Assembly: GCA_026075535.2 (NCBI GenBank)
Contig: AP026538.1
Coordinates: 7,998,001 to 8,062,000, forward strand
Direction of reading: 5' to 3'
DNA: 64,000 nucleotides
Origin: Tricholoma matsutake
Taxonomy: Eukaryota; Basidiomycota; Agaricomycetes; Agaricales; Tricholomataceae
The translations under genes and the position numbers were made by a program. The notes below the pieces were generated by a model. The model had not been told where the DNA came from, ran no database searches, and worked only from the letters and a program-made list of their open reading frames with translations. Positions 54,294 through 64,000 of the stretch are shown one piece after another. Within the stretch, counting starts at the first letter, position 1, and every line of letters begins with the position of its first letter.

Positions 54294-54651
54294 ATGATGC
54301 TAGTTCCAGGCTTGCCATGGTTTGTAAACCAGCGCTTCACCTTCTACATTCAAGATAATGAATGGAAATAGCAGGGGCAAAAACCACAAAACACACCTTG
54401 TCCAATGAGTCCATGCTAGGACCATCTAGTGTGTCTGCACTATATCCAAAATGATTCTTAAAGGCTGGTATAATGTTCTGAGAAACCCAGTCACCTTTAT
54501 CGCCCTTTTTTGTTGGCGCATTGTTGGTGGATACATACTAGGGGAGGTGCTCCTTCAGGAACTGGATCTCTTCCTTACTGAACTTGTCGAGGGATGCCTT
54601 GGTTGGTTGAATTATGCTTGGGCTAGTGCTGGTAGAGGAGTGGTTGGTCAT
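54270..54651 (-). pseudogene. H2: 5' exons
   Basis: Start ATG 54651 (MTNHSSTSTSPSIIQP). Exon 1 54651-54397 with KFSKEEIQFLKEHLP, a TAG at 54540-54538, then KGDKGDWVSQNIIPAFKNHF and DGPSMDSLDK; GTGTGT...TGTAG intron (53 nt); exon 2 from 54343 with KVKRWFTNHGKPGTS. Exon 2 runs into the inverted repeat at about 54293. Comparable with H1 exon 1 and 2 (helical segment, intron, then W-F basic block). One nonsense codon and the insertion in the next intron suggest decay. Confidence 0.55.
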
Positions 54652-54659
54652 GGTGGTAG

Positions 54660-55206
54660 GGTTCAGAGGCAAAAATTGGTGAAGTCAGATTGCCATTTCA
54701 TTCAATGGATAATAATCATGACCATGACCTACCACAATAAGCTCATGAGATGGACAAAGCAAATGCGACCATTGGAGGTACAATTATGCATGTGAGAATG
54801 AGGGGGCACTGATCCTTCAATTGTATCACACTGGTGCCTATGTTTTGCTAAAACAAAGGCATATCTGAGTCTTTAATGAGCATGTGAGTCAAAAAGATGT
54901 AATGATCTGAAACCAGCAAGGAGAAACAGTAACAAGAGGGATAATAAGACCAGCTTGTGATTTCCAAACAGGAGATGTAGTAGCTGTGACTTGGTGTAGC
55001 AGTTATCGCGCAAATGAGACACTGCCACTGGTAGGGGTGAGCACCATCCCATATACTCGCAGTGTCAGACGGTTATGGGTATGCCCATACCCATACCCAT
55101 ATAGTGACTTCAAGAAACCTTGATGGCATGGTACGGGGGCATATACGGCCATTGATGGAATTGTTATGGGTACAAAAAGAATAGATTCATATTTATACAG
55201 AACAGC
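54660..55206. other. No gene; GGGTAT-rich remnant
   Basis: 55030-55180 carries clustered GGTATGCCCATACCCATACC and related palindromic motifs resembling the 24.1-kb and 61.65-kb elements, possibly the end of a hAT transposon whose transposase tail follows. Otherwise unremarkable. Confidence 0.35.
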
Positions 55207-55620
55207 CTATTCTAAACTAATTACCTTATGCTCATGCATGCAACAAAGGCAATGTTTCAGGACCATAAGTGTATGAATGGTGTCTGGCTGGAGACTGGCA
55301 TTGCAAAGTGATATGCTGTCCCTCCCACTGGAGAAAATGTGTTCGACAGCAATGGCAGAGCCTATAAAGTCGTAAACATAAGAATAATCAGAAGGCAGAA
55401 CACTACAGACCTGGAATGCAAAGAATATCACAAGCAAGATGGTAAAGATTGGGCCAATCCTCTCGTTGGCTCCTCCACCACTTAAGAGGATCACATTTCT
55501 TAAAATCCTTGCGCTTGATCCTGTAGAAAAACAGGTCCAAAAATAGGATTAAACAAGTAGAAACCCAAATTGCTGAGAGCTGTCAACCAAAACTGCTATC
55601 TGTTCCATGATTGATCCAAG
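55207..55620 (-). pseudogene. hAT transposase C-terminal (dimerisation) fragment
   Basis: Minus strand 55380-55207 reads FIGSAIAVEHIFSSGRDSIS then LQPDTIHTLMVLKHCLCC, the hAT family dimerisation region (consensus xSExxFSxGR...L.pxtv..L..L). Upstream codons to about 55620 (WADLLDQSWNR) are decayed. The RNase H-like catalytic core and BED finger are absent. Confidence 0.72.
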
Positions 55621-56005
55621 AGGTCGGCCCAAGGAATTTGATGAAAGGAGCCAATTTCGCAGTGGGGGGGGGGGGATTTTGAACTGCTGGAACCAGTCAA
55701 TTCAGTAGTAAGTGAAAGCAGTGAGAAAAAGATTGAGATAAGAAAGATGGGACTTAGTGATGCGTCAATGTTCGATCTGAAATTTATCATAAACAAATAT
55801 TACTATTAGTAAACAATTCAATGGTAGGATCTATGAGAGCAGAGCTCATAGCCCTACAACAGCAGCTATCCACATTCATTCAATTGAAAATGACCAACAA
55901 AAACAAGCATGGAAACTGCTGCATGTTCATTCTATTGCAGAATGGTTATCACTACACTGCTACCTATCTTGGGGATTTATCCAAGTCATTGTCGCTGGAT
56001 CCAGA
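55621..56005. other. No recognisable gene
   Basis: Contains an 11-12 G run at 55663-55674 and short frames without known motifs. Confidence 0.4.
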
Positions 56006-57300
56006 TTATTGTCCACCACTTGTAGTTCTCCTACTATTATGACTCAAGTAATAACCGATGGCATTGTCCATGTATATAGGGAGCACATCTGCAGAATGCA
56101 AGCCAGTGTATTGTAGGAACAGGGAGGTATGTCCATCAGTATCATATGTCATAACAAAACCAGGGTCTGTCAAGAATAGTATATAATGAAAGGACTGATG
56201 GAACATATTCAAGCTTATCTGTACACCTGGCATGTATCTAAAAGATTGTCAAGCCCCTCTACCTGGAGAACTGCCTCGTACTTTACAAAGATAAGCTGCC
56301 TGACAGTGTGAACTGGGAGAGGGAAATTCCACTTCATACTGACCCATTTCATCTCTTCAGTGTTAAAAACCTGAAGCACATTCATCTGCTCAAAGCTGAA
56401 CTCACCAAGTTCCACCTTGTAGTTCTTCAACCTGACACAGCCATCATTGCCCAACATAACAATCAGGTCAACCTGAGCATTTCCATCCTGTACAACATTG
56501 TACAATCTGTATGAGTAATTGTGAGAGAGGTTGAAAGACTATGCACCTGAATCCATGCAATCAATGTGGCAGGAGAGTTAGGAAGTAAACCCCGCTGTGA
56601 AGAGCCTGTAGCCAAGGCAGTGCGGTGTGGTCACACAAGAGGGGCCAGAACAGTGCAGGCCCCACGCACCACTCATATGGGGGAGGAGGGTGCTTGGGAA
56701 TCACATGGGCCTGGAATTGATGAGGAACAGGCTGCAGACCGCATTGCTGAGCGATGCCTGCAGGTGAAGAGTTATAGGAGTGGGTTGATGAGCGGGTTGA
56801 CATAGAGGGAGGTGAGGCTGGCGCTATGCGATGGGGTGAACTACTCTGACCCCTTGGTGATGCCTGGAGCTCCTCCCAGATGTTTAGGAGTGTGGGTAGG
56901 TCTGTCCCTGCAAAGTGAACAGAGAGATTATGGATCTGGGGCATAATGAAGTTGACTTGGCAGCATTTCTTGTCCTTGAAGCACTGTTCAACTGTCAGTT
57001 TTATGATAAAATGGCCAAATCATGATAGGGGTGACATACAACTTGGAACCATCTACCAATGTCAGCAGGGTTCATTCCAGTCCCCTTACACATCTCAGGC
57101 CATGAGAGGCGATGATTTTCATGGGATGAATTGAGTGTATAATTGGGAAGAGGAATTTGAGACTTGAGTAACTGCATAATACATTTTTCATTGAAAGCCC
57201 TTGCAGAAACCTTCTTTAGAAGTTTCCCATAGACATCTCTGAGAGTAGGATCGTTATTGGCAAGAGGACCATAAGATTTTATAATGTGCTGAGGAGGCAT
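56006..57300 (-). CDS. Unrecognised multi-exon gene
   Basis: Minus-strand open blocks with coding character: 57300-57001 (MPPQHIIKSYGPLANNDPTL, KKVSARAFNEKCIMQLLKSQ, RLSWPEMCKGTGMNPADIG, WFQVVCHPYHDLAI), 56944-56561 (VHFAGTDLPTLLNIWEELQ then a Pro/Ser-rich stretch), 56505-56215 (QVDLIVMLGNDGCVRLKNYK, LGEFSFEQMNVLQVFN, IFVKYEAVLQVEGLDNLL) and 56233-56006. Reading order and spacing suggest one gene with short introns. I cannot name a family; it could be host or transposon-borne. Exon borders not resolved. Confidence 0.4.
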
Positions 57301-58550
57301 GGTTAGAATTATGAGGATGCCATATCACATTTCTTATACTTACTGGCATGCTTTAGCCTCCATGCTTTGATACAATCAAAATGATCAGCTCATATCGTCC
57401 AGAACAAGCAGGCCAGGACCATACCTATGCTTTGACCAATGCTTTGACCACTACATGGGGGGACTAACTGAACAACCACTAAAAAAACAAGTAAAGTAAC
57501 CAATTGAGTGAATTGAGCAATCAAGAGTCCAGTTCCACAATTGAGTGATGTGCAAAGTAAGACTCTGAGATGCCAGAAAAAGTCAGAGCGGCCAGAGATG
57601 GATAATAGTAGGAGAAACAAGAGGGCAAGTAACAGAAGCATTTGGTATAGCAAGCTGCAAAGACATAGGTGGCAACATTGGAAATGAGTGATAATCGGCA
57701 TGGTGACTTGGAGAAACCAGTACTACATATTGTTTGTGTAATCAATCGATCAGTTATGATCAATTAGAATTGATTCATGATTTTTGTTAAGTCACCGCTT
57801 CTCTTGTCTCATAGTAATTACTGTAAGTCACCCTCAAAACATAGTTATTGTTATCTGTGTTCAAGGTTTTGTTGTCGCCCACCCTAAGGCTTATTTCTAG
57901 GTCCAGAAAGATCACGTGTATGGATGACGAAGTTCTGGAGCCACTGGGCAATGCTCTCTCTGACCTCCTCCTTTCCCACATGGACCCACTCATCTGCTAC
58001 AACCTGCACAAGATCTTCCTCAGTGCCAGGACCTCTGCACAACACAGTGGCATGTAGCTTATTTAGTTGTCTTGGTAAGCCCTCCCACCACTCTCGTGAT
58101 TCCTAGATGGCTGATACGCATATGTACTATGTAGCTCTCGATGGTGTGTATGCTAGGAACAGCATTCATCAGTATTGCAACCACAGTTGTCATGTTCAAC
58201 ACTAGCATGCTTGCACAGAAGGTCCTCTCACTCCTCATCACATCCTTCAGCATCGTCCTGTCCCTCCTGAATGGTTCACATCTGTGTATATGCTACTCAT
58301 GGGTACTTTACAGGCATGGGTCTGCCTGCTAGCACTTTTGCGCATGTTAACCAGGTGAGTGTGCTCGCCATTAATGCCCCCCTTCTGTATCCATATCAAC
58401 TCACTAACCCCATGCAGGACAGCATCGAAGATCATCAACAAGCTCCCCGACCTCTCTGCCGACCTTGTCAAGGTCTGTTCATTCATTGCTGCTAAGTATA
58501 TCTTCTCATCTAACTTATTCCTACAGAGAAACACAATGTACATACATGCC
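57301..58550. other. No clear gene
   Basis: A plus-strand frame 57918-58055 (ITCMDDEVLEPLGNALSDLL) looks coding but matches nothing I know. Otherwise scattered short frames; possibly decayed exons upstream of the P450 remnant. Confidence 0.3.
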
Positions 58551-58559
58551 ACTTCATAT

Positions 58560-59435
58560 CTTGCCTCGTCCCTGACATCCCTGCAGACCCCTCCACTTTC
58601 ATGCACTACCCCACAGACACCCACGACACCCTCTCCATCCCTGCCATCAAAATCCTCAGTGGGTGCAGCAAATACTCCCTCTCCACCGGGGTCCTCCCAG
58701 CCCAGTGGTGCCCCTTCCTACAGCACCTCATCCCATGGTACAAGTGCAGATCAGCAGACATAAAAACACTAGCTGGGATCGTGATCGTAGCCATTGCCTG
58801 CCACCTCACTGCTGTGAACCCAAGTGACAGGGTCAATTTGTTGAGTCAGTTGCTGGAGGGATGGGATGCACAGGAGGAGAAGATGGGGAGGGAGGAGGTG
58901 ACTGCTGAGGCACTGACATTTCTGATTGTGGGGTTGGATACTACTTCCAAGTACGTCTCTTCCCCCTGTGTGCACTGTGATGTGGTTATCCTGATTGATG
59001 AGTTCCCACTTATAGCTCAACCTGCGCTATCATCTACTACCTAGCCCTGAACCTGCACACCCAATCCAAGCTCCAGCATGAACTCAACACCTGCCTTTCC
59101 TCCCACTCCCCATCCTCCACACCCATGTCAGACCAACTCTGCCCTATGACCCTCCCCTATCTAAATGTGTGCATAAATGAAGCTCTCCACCTGCACTTGA
59201 CCTCTGCCCTTGGGCTCCCACGTGTTGTCCCTGCAGGTGGGCTCTCGGTCCTCAAGCAGTACTTCAAGGAAGGCATGGTGTTAAGTGTTCCAAGCTATAG
59301 TGTGCATCGGGATAAAGCTGTGTGGGGCAAGGATGTGGAGGTGTTTAGGCCTGAGAGGTGGTTTGAAGGGGAGGGAGCCAGGAGGAAGGGGTTTAATCCA
59401 TTCTCTGTCTACAACAGCTTTGTGCGATTAAATAC
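58560..59435 (+). pseudogene. Cytochrome P450 fragment, CYP53-like
   Basis: Plus-strand P450 exons: SIPAIKILSGCSKYSLSTG, WCPFLQHLIPWYKC, then the I-helix EALTFLIVGLDTTSK (AGxDTT reads VGLDTT) to a donor at about 58951, and after an intron a second block NVCINEALHLHL (the K-helix ExxR has lost its Arg), GLPRVVPAGGLSVLKQYF, SYSVHRDKAVWG and EVFRPERWFEG, FNPFSV. The sequence diverges just before the heme-binding FxxGxRxCxG, so the cysteine ligand is missing. The pattern is that of CYP53 (benzoate para-hydroxylase) in fungi. N-terminal half also absent. Nonfunctional. Confidence 0.75.
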
Positions 59436-59469
59436 TTATATGGGCTGTATGAAAGCATTTCAGTTATAG

Positions 59470-59980
59470 CACCAACCTGTTGGTTCTCATGATAAGGCGT
59501 CAATGCTAAGTGTGTGTGCCTCAAAATGTGCCACATTCACAGACAATGGCCACTTGGGCTTGTCCATGCCACTCAGTATGTCTTTTGTCAAATTTTTTGT
59601 TCTTTTGACTTGCCCCTTTTCTTATTTTTATGAGTACAGATTGTACTTCTCCTTACGCCTGATCCACTTCTTTCATCTATAGGCTAGCCTGGGGATTTTC
59701 TCATCCATACCTTGACATCTGACGGAGACTCTTTGTCACTGTCGCCTCCCAGCAAGACTGACCATCACTTGGTTTTGCTTTGAAATCTTTCCGGTCATGT
59801 ACTAGTTTACATTGGAGCAGATGCAGGACTGATTGGAATGTGCTGGCAGTTATGGCCACTGATCTGAATGCAAACATTACCACTTTGACTGTGGATATAT
59901 GACTGCTTTGGCTGTCCACTTTGACTATGCACTAGGTCTTTATGTTGGACTGTTGCTTCACCATGGATATCCCTTCCTCA
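59470..59980. other. No recognisable gene
   Basis: Spacer between the P450 remnant and the KDZ gene; short frames only. Confidence 0.4.
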
Positions 59981-60656
59981 TCATGGCAGGTTTGTGGAAA
60001 CATTGCACTGGAATTGGTGGCCTTGACCCCAATCTCGATGTCCTCAAGGAAGTTCATGTCTCTGCAGTTGCCACCCCATCTACCATCTCAACTACTTACA
60101 GCATACACAAAGTAAGAAAGGTGAAGAAACCTTGTACTGAAGCTCCTCCTATTCAAGTTAGTGCAATGGAGGAAAGTAAAGTGGAGGCTAAGAAGCGAAA
60201 ACAGGTATTTACTTGATTATCAATCAACATAATGCTACTGACCTGTACTCTTAGGGCGCATCTATTATGATGGAAATCTTTGGCCCTCATCTTAACACCC
60301 TCCAAACCAAAATCTTGTCCTCACAGTATCATAAGGACATTGGAGGAAAGTGCCCATGTGGCACTAATTCTGCACCATACCAATGCGAGGAATGCTTCCA
60401 GCCTAGGATGCTCTGTCAGTCCTGCATCACATCCACCCACACTCAGCTTCTGTACCACCATATTGGTGAATGGTCCGGTACACACTTCCAGTGTACATCA
60501 TTGTTTTCTCTCAGTGCTGTGCTCTGCCTAGGGCATAACAGTGAGAAGTGCTGGAACCATGTCCCTGGACCTCAACATAACAGTGTTGTCATCCATACAA
60601 ACAGTGTTCACCATGTTCGCATTGAGTACTGCTGATGTAACACTGTATCCAATGCT

Positions 60657-60981
60657 TAGGGAACTACACAGGTTTTACCTGTGGGTTTCCCACGCTTTTA
60701 TTTCCTAATTTATTCAATGAGTTTTGCATGAAAACTCATGAAAAAATGATTTTCTGATAGCTATTCAATGGATGCTTGTGATACAAGGGACAAAATAATT
60801 TATTTTTGACCTTGTCATATGACAGATGTCACCCAAATATTGTTTTATGTGTTAGATCACAAAGAGCCAACAAAAAGCTTCCAGAAAATCATTTTTTCAT
60901 GATTTTTCATGCAAAACTCATTGAATAAATTAGGAAATAAAAGCATGGGAAACCCATGGGTAAAACCTGTGCAGTTCCCTA
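60657..60981. mobile_element. 325-bp hAT-type MITE, TSD CCAATGCT
   Basis: Perfect 8-bp target duplication (60649-60656, 60982-60989). TIRs TAGGGAACTACACAGGTTTT and complement extend about 100 bp with few mismatches, including CCTAATTTATTCAATGAGTT. Inserted in the cysteine-cluster part of the KDZ gene. Confidence 0.93.
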
Positions 60982-61646
60982 CCAATGCTGTACAGCTTAC
61001 TCAGTGTCAGCTGTTCCCTGCTACAATGGAAAGACCAGAAACTGTGTTCACCTTTGCCATCCTCAATGACTTTCATGTGCACAGCCTATCATTGAAGAAG
61101 TTGGCCATGGATTATATAGATGCGCTCCGGGAACAGAGCAATCCAGCATTTCCCCAGAAGACACCAGTCAGTTGAGAGATCTACTTGGGATTCATACTGA
61201 CTAACATGATTTCTCAGAATTGTCACAAAGAATTCCATTACATCGAGCACATATGGAGTCATCTTGCAACTCAAAGACGGACTGGTCAAGCACATGGGAT
61301 TGATGAGATCCTGACCCACCATCACCCAGGCTCCTTGACATTACAATGTCCTTCTTGTCCTGAGGTAGACTTCAACATTGATCAGAAAATTATGGATGAA
61401 GCTCAGGAGAATGAAATGTGAGTCATACACCTGACTTCTGAAACAACTATTGATATGCCTAATTACTAGGCACAAATATACACTTTATCGATCAATGGAC
61501 AGCAACTTTTGTCTGCAATGGAAGCACAAGAATGGGGATCCAGATGACATGGCATTAAATCAAGGCAATGGATACTTCGTTGAGAGTGCAGCATATAAGA
61601 ATTACATTGCACAGGTCCAACCGGATACTGAAGTACATCAGTCAAT

Positions 61647-62508
61647 AGGGTGTGACTCGGGTAACCCCCGGGTATAATTTCGTGTACCCATACCTGTACC
61701 CATGAACACCATACCCGTTACGGTTACGGGTGCAGTTTTACCATGGGTACTGGGGGGTTTTGGTTGGAACCCATGGGTATGACATTAATAATTTATTATA
61801 ATTCTAAATATATCTAAATACAATGAAGAACCACCCCCAACTTGCAATTGCGAGTGAGGGGGGGTGGTACTGGTGATGTACCGGCCATCGTGAGTTAGCA
61901 AACTAAGAAACACCCCCACTTTGCATTTGTGAGCAAGAGGGGGTGGTAGTCGGGACTTGGCAGCCATTGTGAGAGAAACAGATGAAGAACCACCCCCAAC
62001 TCGCATTTGCGAGTGAGAGGGGGTGGTAGTGGTGATGCCACAGCCATTGTCAACTAGAGGGGGCTGTTGTTGATGAGAGAGGGCCATTGTCGTCATTGTT
62101 GCCTAGTAGAAAAACCACCCCCCACTCACATTTAGAACGAGGGGGGCATGTCATCATTGTCTAGTAGAAAAAACACCCCCCACTCGCATTTAGAATGAGG
62201 GGGGCATGTTGGTAGTAGTTGTCGTTGTTGTTGCCTAGTAGAAAAAACACCCCCCACTCGCATTTAGAATGAGGGGGGTGTGTTGGTAGCAGTTGTCATT
62301 GTCGTCAAGCCATTGTTGTTGTTGTTGATGTTGATCAACAAAGTCATTTGATAAAACATGTGACCATTGGACTGGTACCATGATACCCGTAACACCGTGG
62401 GTATGGGTACGGTTTTGCCTTGGGTATGGAAATCCAAACCCTACCCATACCCAAGCATACCCATAAGCAGAAACACATGGTGTTACCCATACCTGAGTCA
62501 TGCCTTAT
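61647..62508. mobile_element. 862-bp hAT-type MITE with hairpin array, TSD CAGTCAAY
   Basis: Flanks CAGTCAAT (61639-61646) and CAGTCAAC (62509-62516). Termini AGGGTGTGACTCGGGTA and ATAAGGCATGACTCAGGTA (complement) form imperfect TIRs. Subterminal ACCCATACC / GGGTATGG repeats at both ends. The centre is an array of six hairpins. No coding capacity. Inserted in the KDZ gene between VQPDTEVHQ and the catalytic exon. Confidence 0.82.
61831..62282. repeat. Array of six hairpins inside the 62-kb MITE
   Basis: Inverted repeats at about 61831-61868, 61910-61946, 61990-62027, 62115-62148, 62174-62208 and 62248-62281, of the form CCCCCACTCGCATTT with complement arm AGTGAGGGGG. The last three share longer flanks (GCCTAGTAGAAAAAACACC). 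The core resembles the hairpins at 33.06-33.32 kb. Confidence 0.8.
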
Positions 62509-62559
62509 CAGTCAACATTGAGTATTCAGTCATGGGGCTCATTCATGGTTACAGAAATC

Positions 62560-63415
62560 CACATGTGCACATCTATGTGCCATCCGACTCCAAAACATCA
62601 TAAAATTCAATAATGCAGATATCAGTGGTGTCGTTGTAGTGCAGTGTGCATGTCATGGGTTTTATTTCCCACAGGGTGCAGTTGACTTGAAGAAGGGTGA
62701 GGCATAAGTCCAAACATTGTCGAGCAATTCCTTCAACTGATGTTGGATCTAGATTTGCAAACACTGATTATGCTCTTATGTTTGCCATTAGCGAATGTAT
62801 CCATAACTGTTGGATCATGCTCAGCTATGATGTCTGGTGTCAGTACTCTATTAACCTTCTCGATCGCATTAAAGAATGGTTTTCTGCCTTGCTGCCTATT
62901 GTTCAATGCATCTGTGGGGCGATCCCTAGTGCTCATATCTGAGGACATATATTTCTCTGCCAGCTTTTGTGGGCATTCAAGTATATGCAGTATTTTGGTG
63001 AGACTTATGGCGAAATGATAGAGACCAGCTGGGCTGAGCAGAACCAAACAGCTGGCAGTACAAAGGAACAAAATGATGGACATCAGCATGACACACTGGA
63101 TGACTTTTTTGGGTATTGGAACTGGACGAAGTTGCATCAAACAAGTAAGTTGTCATATTTGTCTATATTCTATGAGTGAAACTGAATGTATTCAGCTGCT
63201 ATGCTATCGCAGTTATACAAAGCTTGCATACCACATGTCAAGAAACTTGAAGCCATTGTGAATGACTTGTCAACACGTCATGGGCTGGAATTGGTAGGCA
63301 AATGGGAGAAAATGGATGTCAACCCAAAGCAGGTTAATGGAAAGTGGGTCATACCATTTGAAGCCAAGATTGTCAACAGTATCATGCATTGTTTGAGGAA
63401 ACTGAATTGCTGACT
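62560..63415 (+). pseudogene. KDZ transposase catalytic core
   Basis: Blocks typical of KDZ: RLQNIIKFNNADISGVVVVQ, CACHGFYFPQGAVDLKKGEA, a frameshift near 62706, FANTDYALMFAISEC, LSYDVWCQYSINLLDRIKEW (first catalytic Asp), CICGAIPSAHI, a TGA at 62939-62941 at a CGA-type position, LLWAFKYMQYFGETYGEMIE then TSWAEQNQTAGSTKEQNDGH (catalytic Glu region) and DDFFGYWNWTKLHQ. Intron about 63145-63181, then KLEAIVNDLSTRHGLELVGK. Confidence 0.87.
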
Positions 63416-63438
63416 CATTCTTGACATCTTGATGACAG

Positions 63439-64000
63439 GTCCTCTGACTCAAGGTCATGCATATCAGAAACTCATCCAGGCAGAAAGAATTGCAGAACTT
63501 GCAGGTCAGTTGGCTATTGGAGATGCTCAGGTGATCAACATGGCACTGGATATTGAACAACAACAGTATGTCTAACATCTAGATTTTCCCTATATTGAAT
63601 AAACATGATTCTGATAATTCTGATAGAGAACATATAAAACTAATGGGCCTCCTCAGATATCAGCGATGATGATTTGGTCACCCCACATCTCAAGCTCCAC
63701 CGTGATCTTAATAAGTGGCATCAAAACCAATTGGCTTGCTATCCTTTGCTTACAAATGAGTTTGACACTCCAAACTTAGCCAAGCCAGAACACGAGAAGC
63801 TCTTCCCTCTCATTTCAGTGCCACAACAAAGGGCCCTAGGGCTTGTGGAGTTGGCTAGGGATGAATATGTGCTTTGTGAAGGTCAAGCACACGATGCCCT
63901 GTGCAAACTTTGGCTCGCTATTCAGACTTTCAATCACAACCTCAAATTCAAGATCAACAATGTATGTGGTCAGGGGCCTAATACACATGCTCAAAATTTC
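63439..64000 (+). CDS. KDZ transposase C-terminal exons (partial)
   Basis: Exon 63439-63569 (GPLTQGHAYQKLIQAERIAE, AQVINMALDIEQQQ) to a GTATGT donor, then an exon from about 63656 (DDLVTPHLKLHRDLNKWHQN, LVELARDEYVLCEGQAHDAL, KLWLAIQTFNHNLKFKI) that reaches the window edge without a stop. The exGQAxDAL motif is the usual KDZ C-terminal signature. Confidence 0.8.

Larger units (their letters stand above)
59990..64000 (+). pseudogene. KDZ (Kyakuja-Dileera-Zisupton) transposase, interrupted, partial
   Basis: Intron-containing transposase gene of the KDZ superfamily. In order: a Lys-rich N-terminal exon to about 60207 (VRKVKKPC, ESKVEAKKRKQ); a CxC cysteine cluster (CPCGTNSAPYQCEECFQPRM, LCQSCITSTHTQLLYHHIGE) from 60255; after MITE 60657-60981, FTFAILNDFHVHSLSLKKLA, a TGA at about 61172, HHHPGSLTLQCPSCPEVDFN; intron 61420-61471; NFCLQWKHKNGDPDDMALNQ and GYFVESAAYKNYIAQVQ; after MITE 61647-62508, the catalytic region described separately; and a C-terminal region running off the right edge. 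Both MITEs drop out in frame. TGA codons and one frameshift (about 62706) inactivate it. Confidence 0.85.

Noticed and set aside
54170..54358. Independent plus-strand gene
   Set aside because: It is the inverted arm of the repeat around E and antisense to H2 exon 2.

Overview
The window reads as accessory, transposon-saturated DNA of a filamentous basidiomycete, most likely an Agaricomycete. The evidence is short (about 40-65 nt) GT-AG introns in every host-like gene, a KDZ transposase with a cysteine-rich N-terminus, a Tad1-like LINE with RNase H, chromodomain-bearing Ty3/gypsy elements, and an O-methyltransferase of a type common in mushrooms. Well over three quarters of the 64 kb is mobile DNA. 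I see no CRISPR array, rRNA gene or intact host gene cluster.

Layout. (1) 1-2.4 kb: the 5' part of a healthy-looking SAM-dependent O-methyltransferase gene on the minus strand, running off the left edge. (2) 2.8-5.8 kb: the tail of a PIF1-type helicase split by an 881-bp MITE, then the first exons of host-like gene H1. (3) 5.8-23.6 kb: a nested stack. Gypsy element A (TSD CCCTT) sits inside H1. Gypsy B (TSD CTGGG) sits inside the gag of A. Gypsy C (TSD CGATC) sits inside the 5' LTR of A. (4) 23.7-27 kb: the rest of H1, plus hAT-type MITEs. (5) 27.0-32.9 kb: gypsy D (TSD CCCAC), same family as C but on the opposite strand. (6) 33.0-39.8 kb: a hairpin array, then a complete Tad-like LINE inserted between the A-box and T-arm of a tRNA-derived SINE. 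(7) 39.9-54.7 kb: gene H2, a relative of H1, whose intron holds gypsy E (TSD GTTTC), which in turn holds gypsy F (TSD TAAGG); the 5' LTR of F carries a fold-back element. (8) 55-59.5 kb: a hAT transposase fragment, an unrecognised multi-exon gene and a truncated cytochrome P450. (9) 59.9-64 kb: a KDZ transposase gene broken by two hAT-type MITEs and running off the right edge.

All six gypsy elements have perfect 5-bp target duplications, so order of arrival can be read directly: A before B and C, E before F, F before its fold-back element. All six appear to be chromoviruses, with an integrase C-terminal chromodomain. None is intact. Most inactivating stops are TGA, and where a sister copy can be compared they usually sit at CGA arginine codons, as expected from CpG to TpG decay of methylated repeats.

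The most informative mechanistic signal is in families B/E/F and C/D. The bases starting 2 nt after each 5' LTR are the reverse complement of 10-11 nt inside the same LTR, and those nt lie about 28-34 bp downstream of a TATA-like box. That is the arrangement expected for Tf1/sushi-type self-primed reverse transcription. I see no convincing new defence or metabolic system; the novelty candidates are this self-priming layout, a short hairpin motif shared by two arrays, and the uncharacterised H1/H2 gene family.
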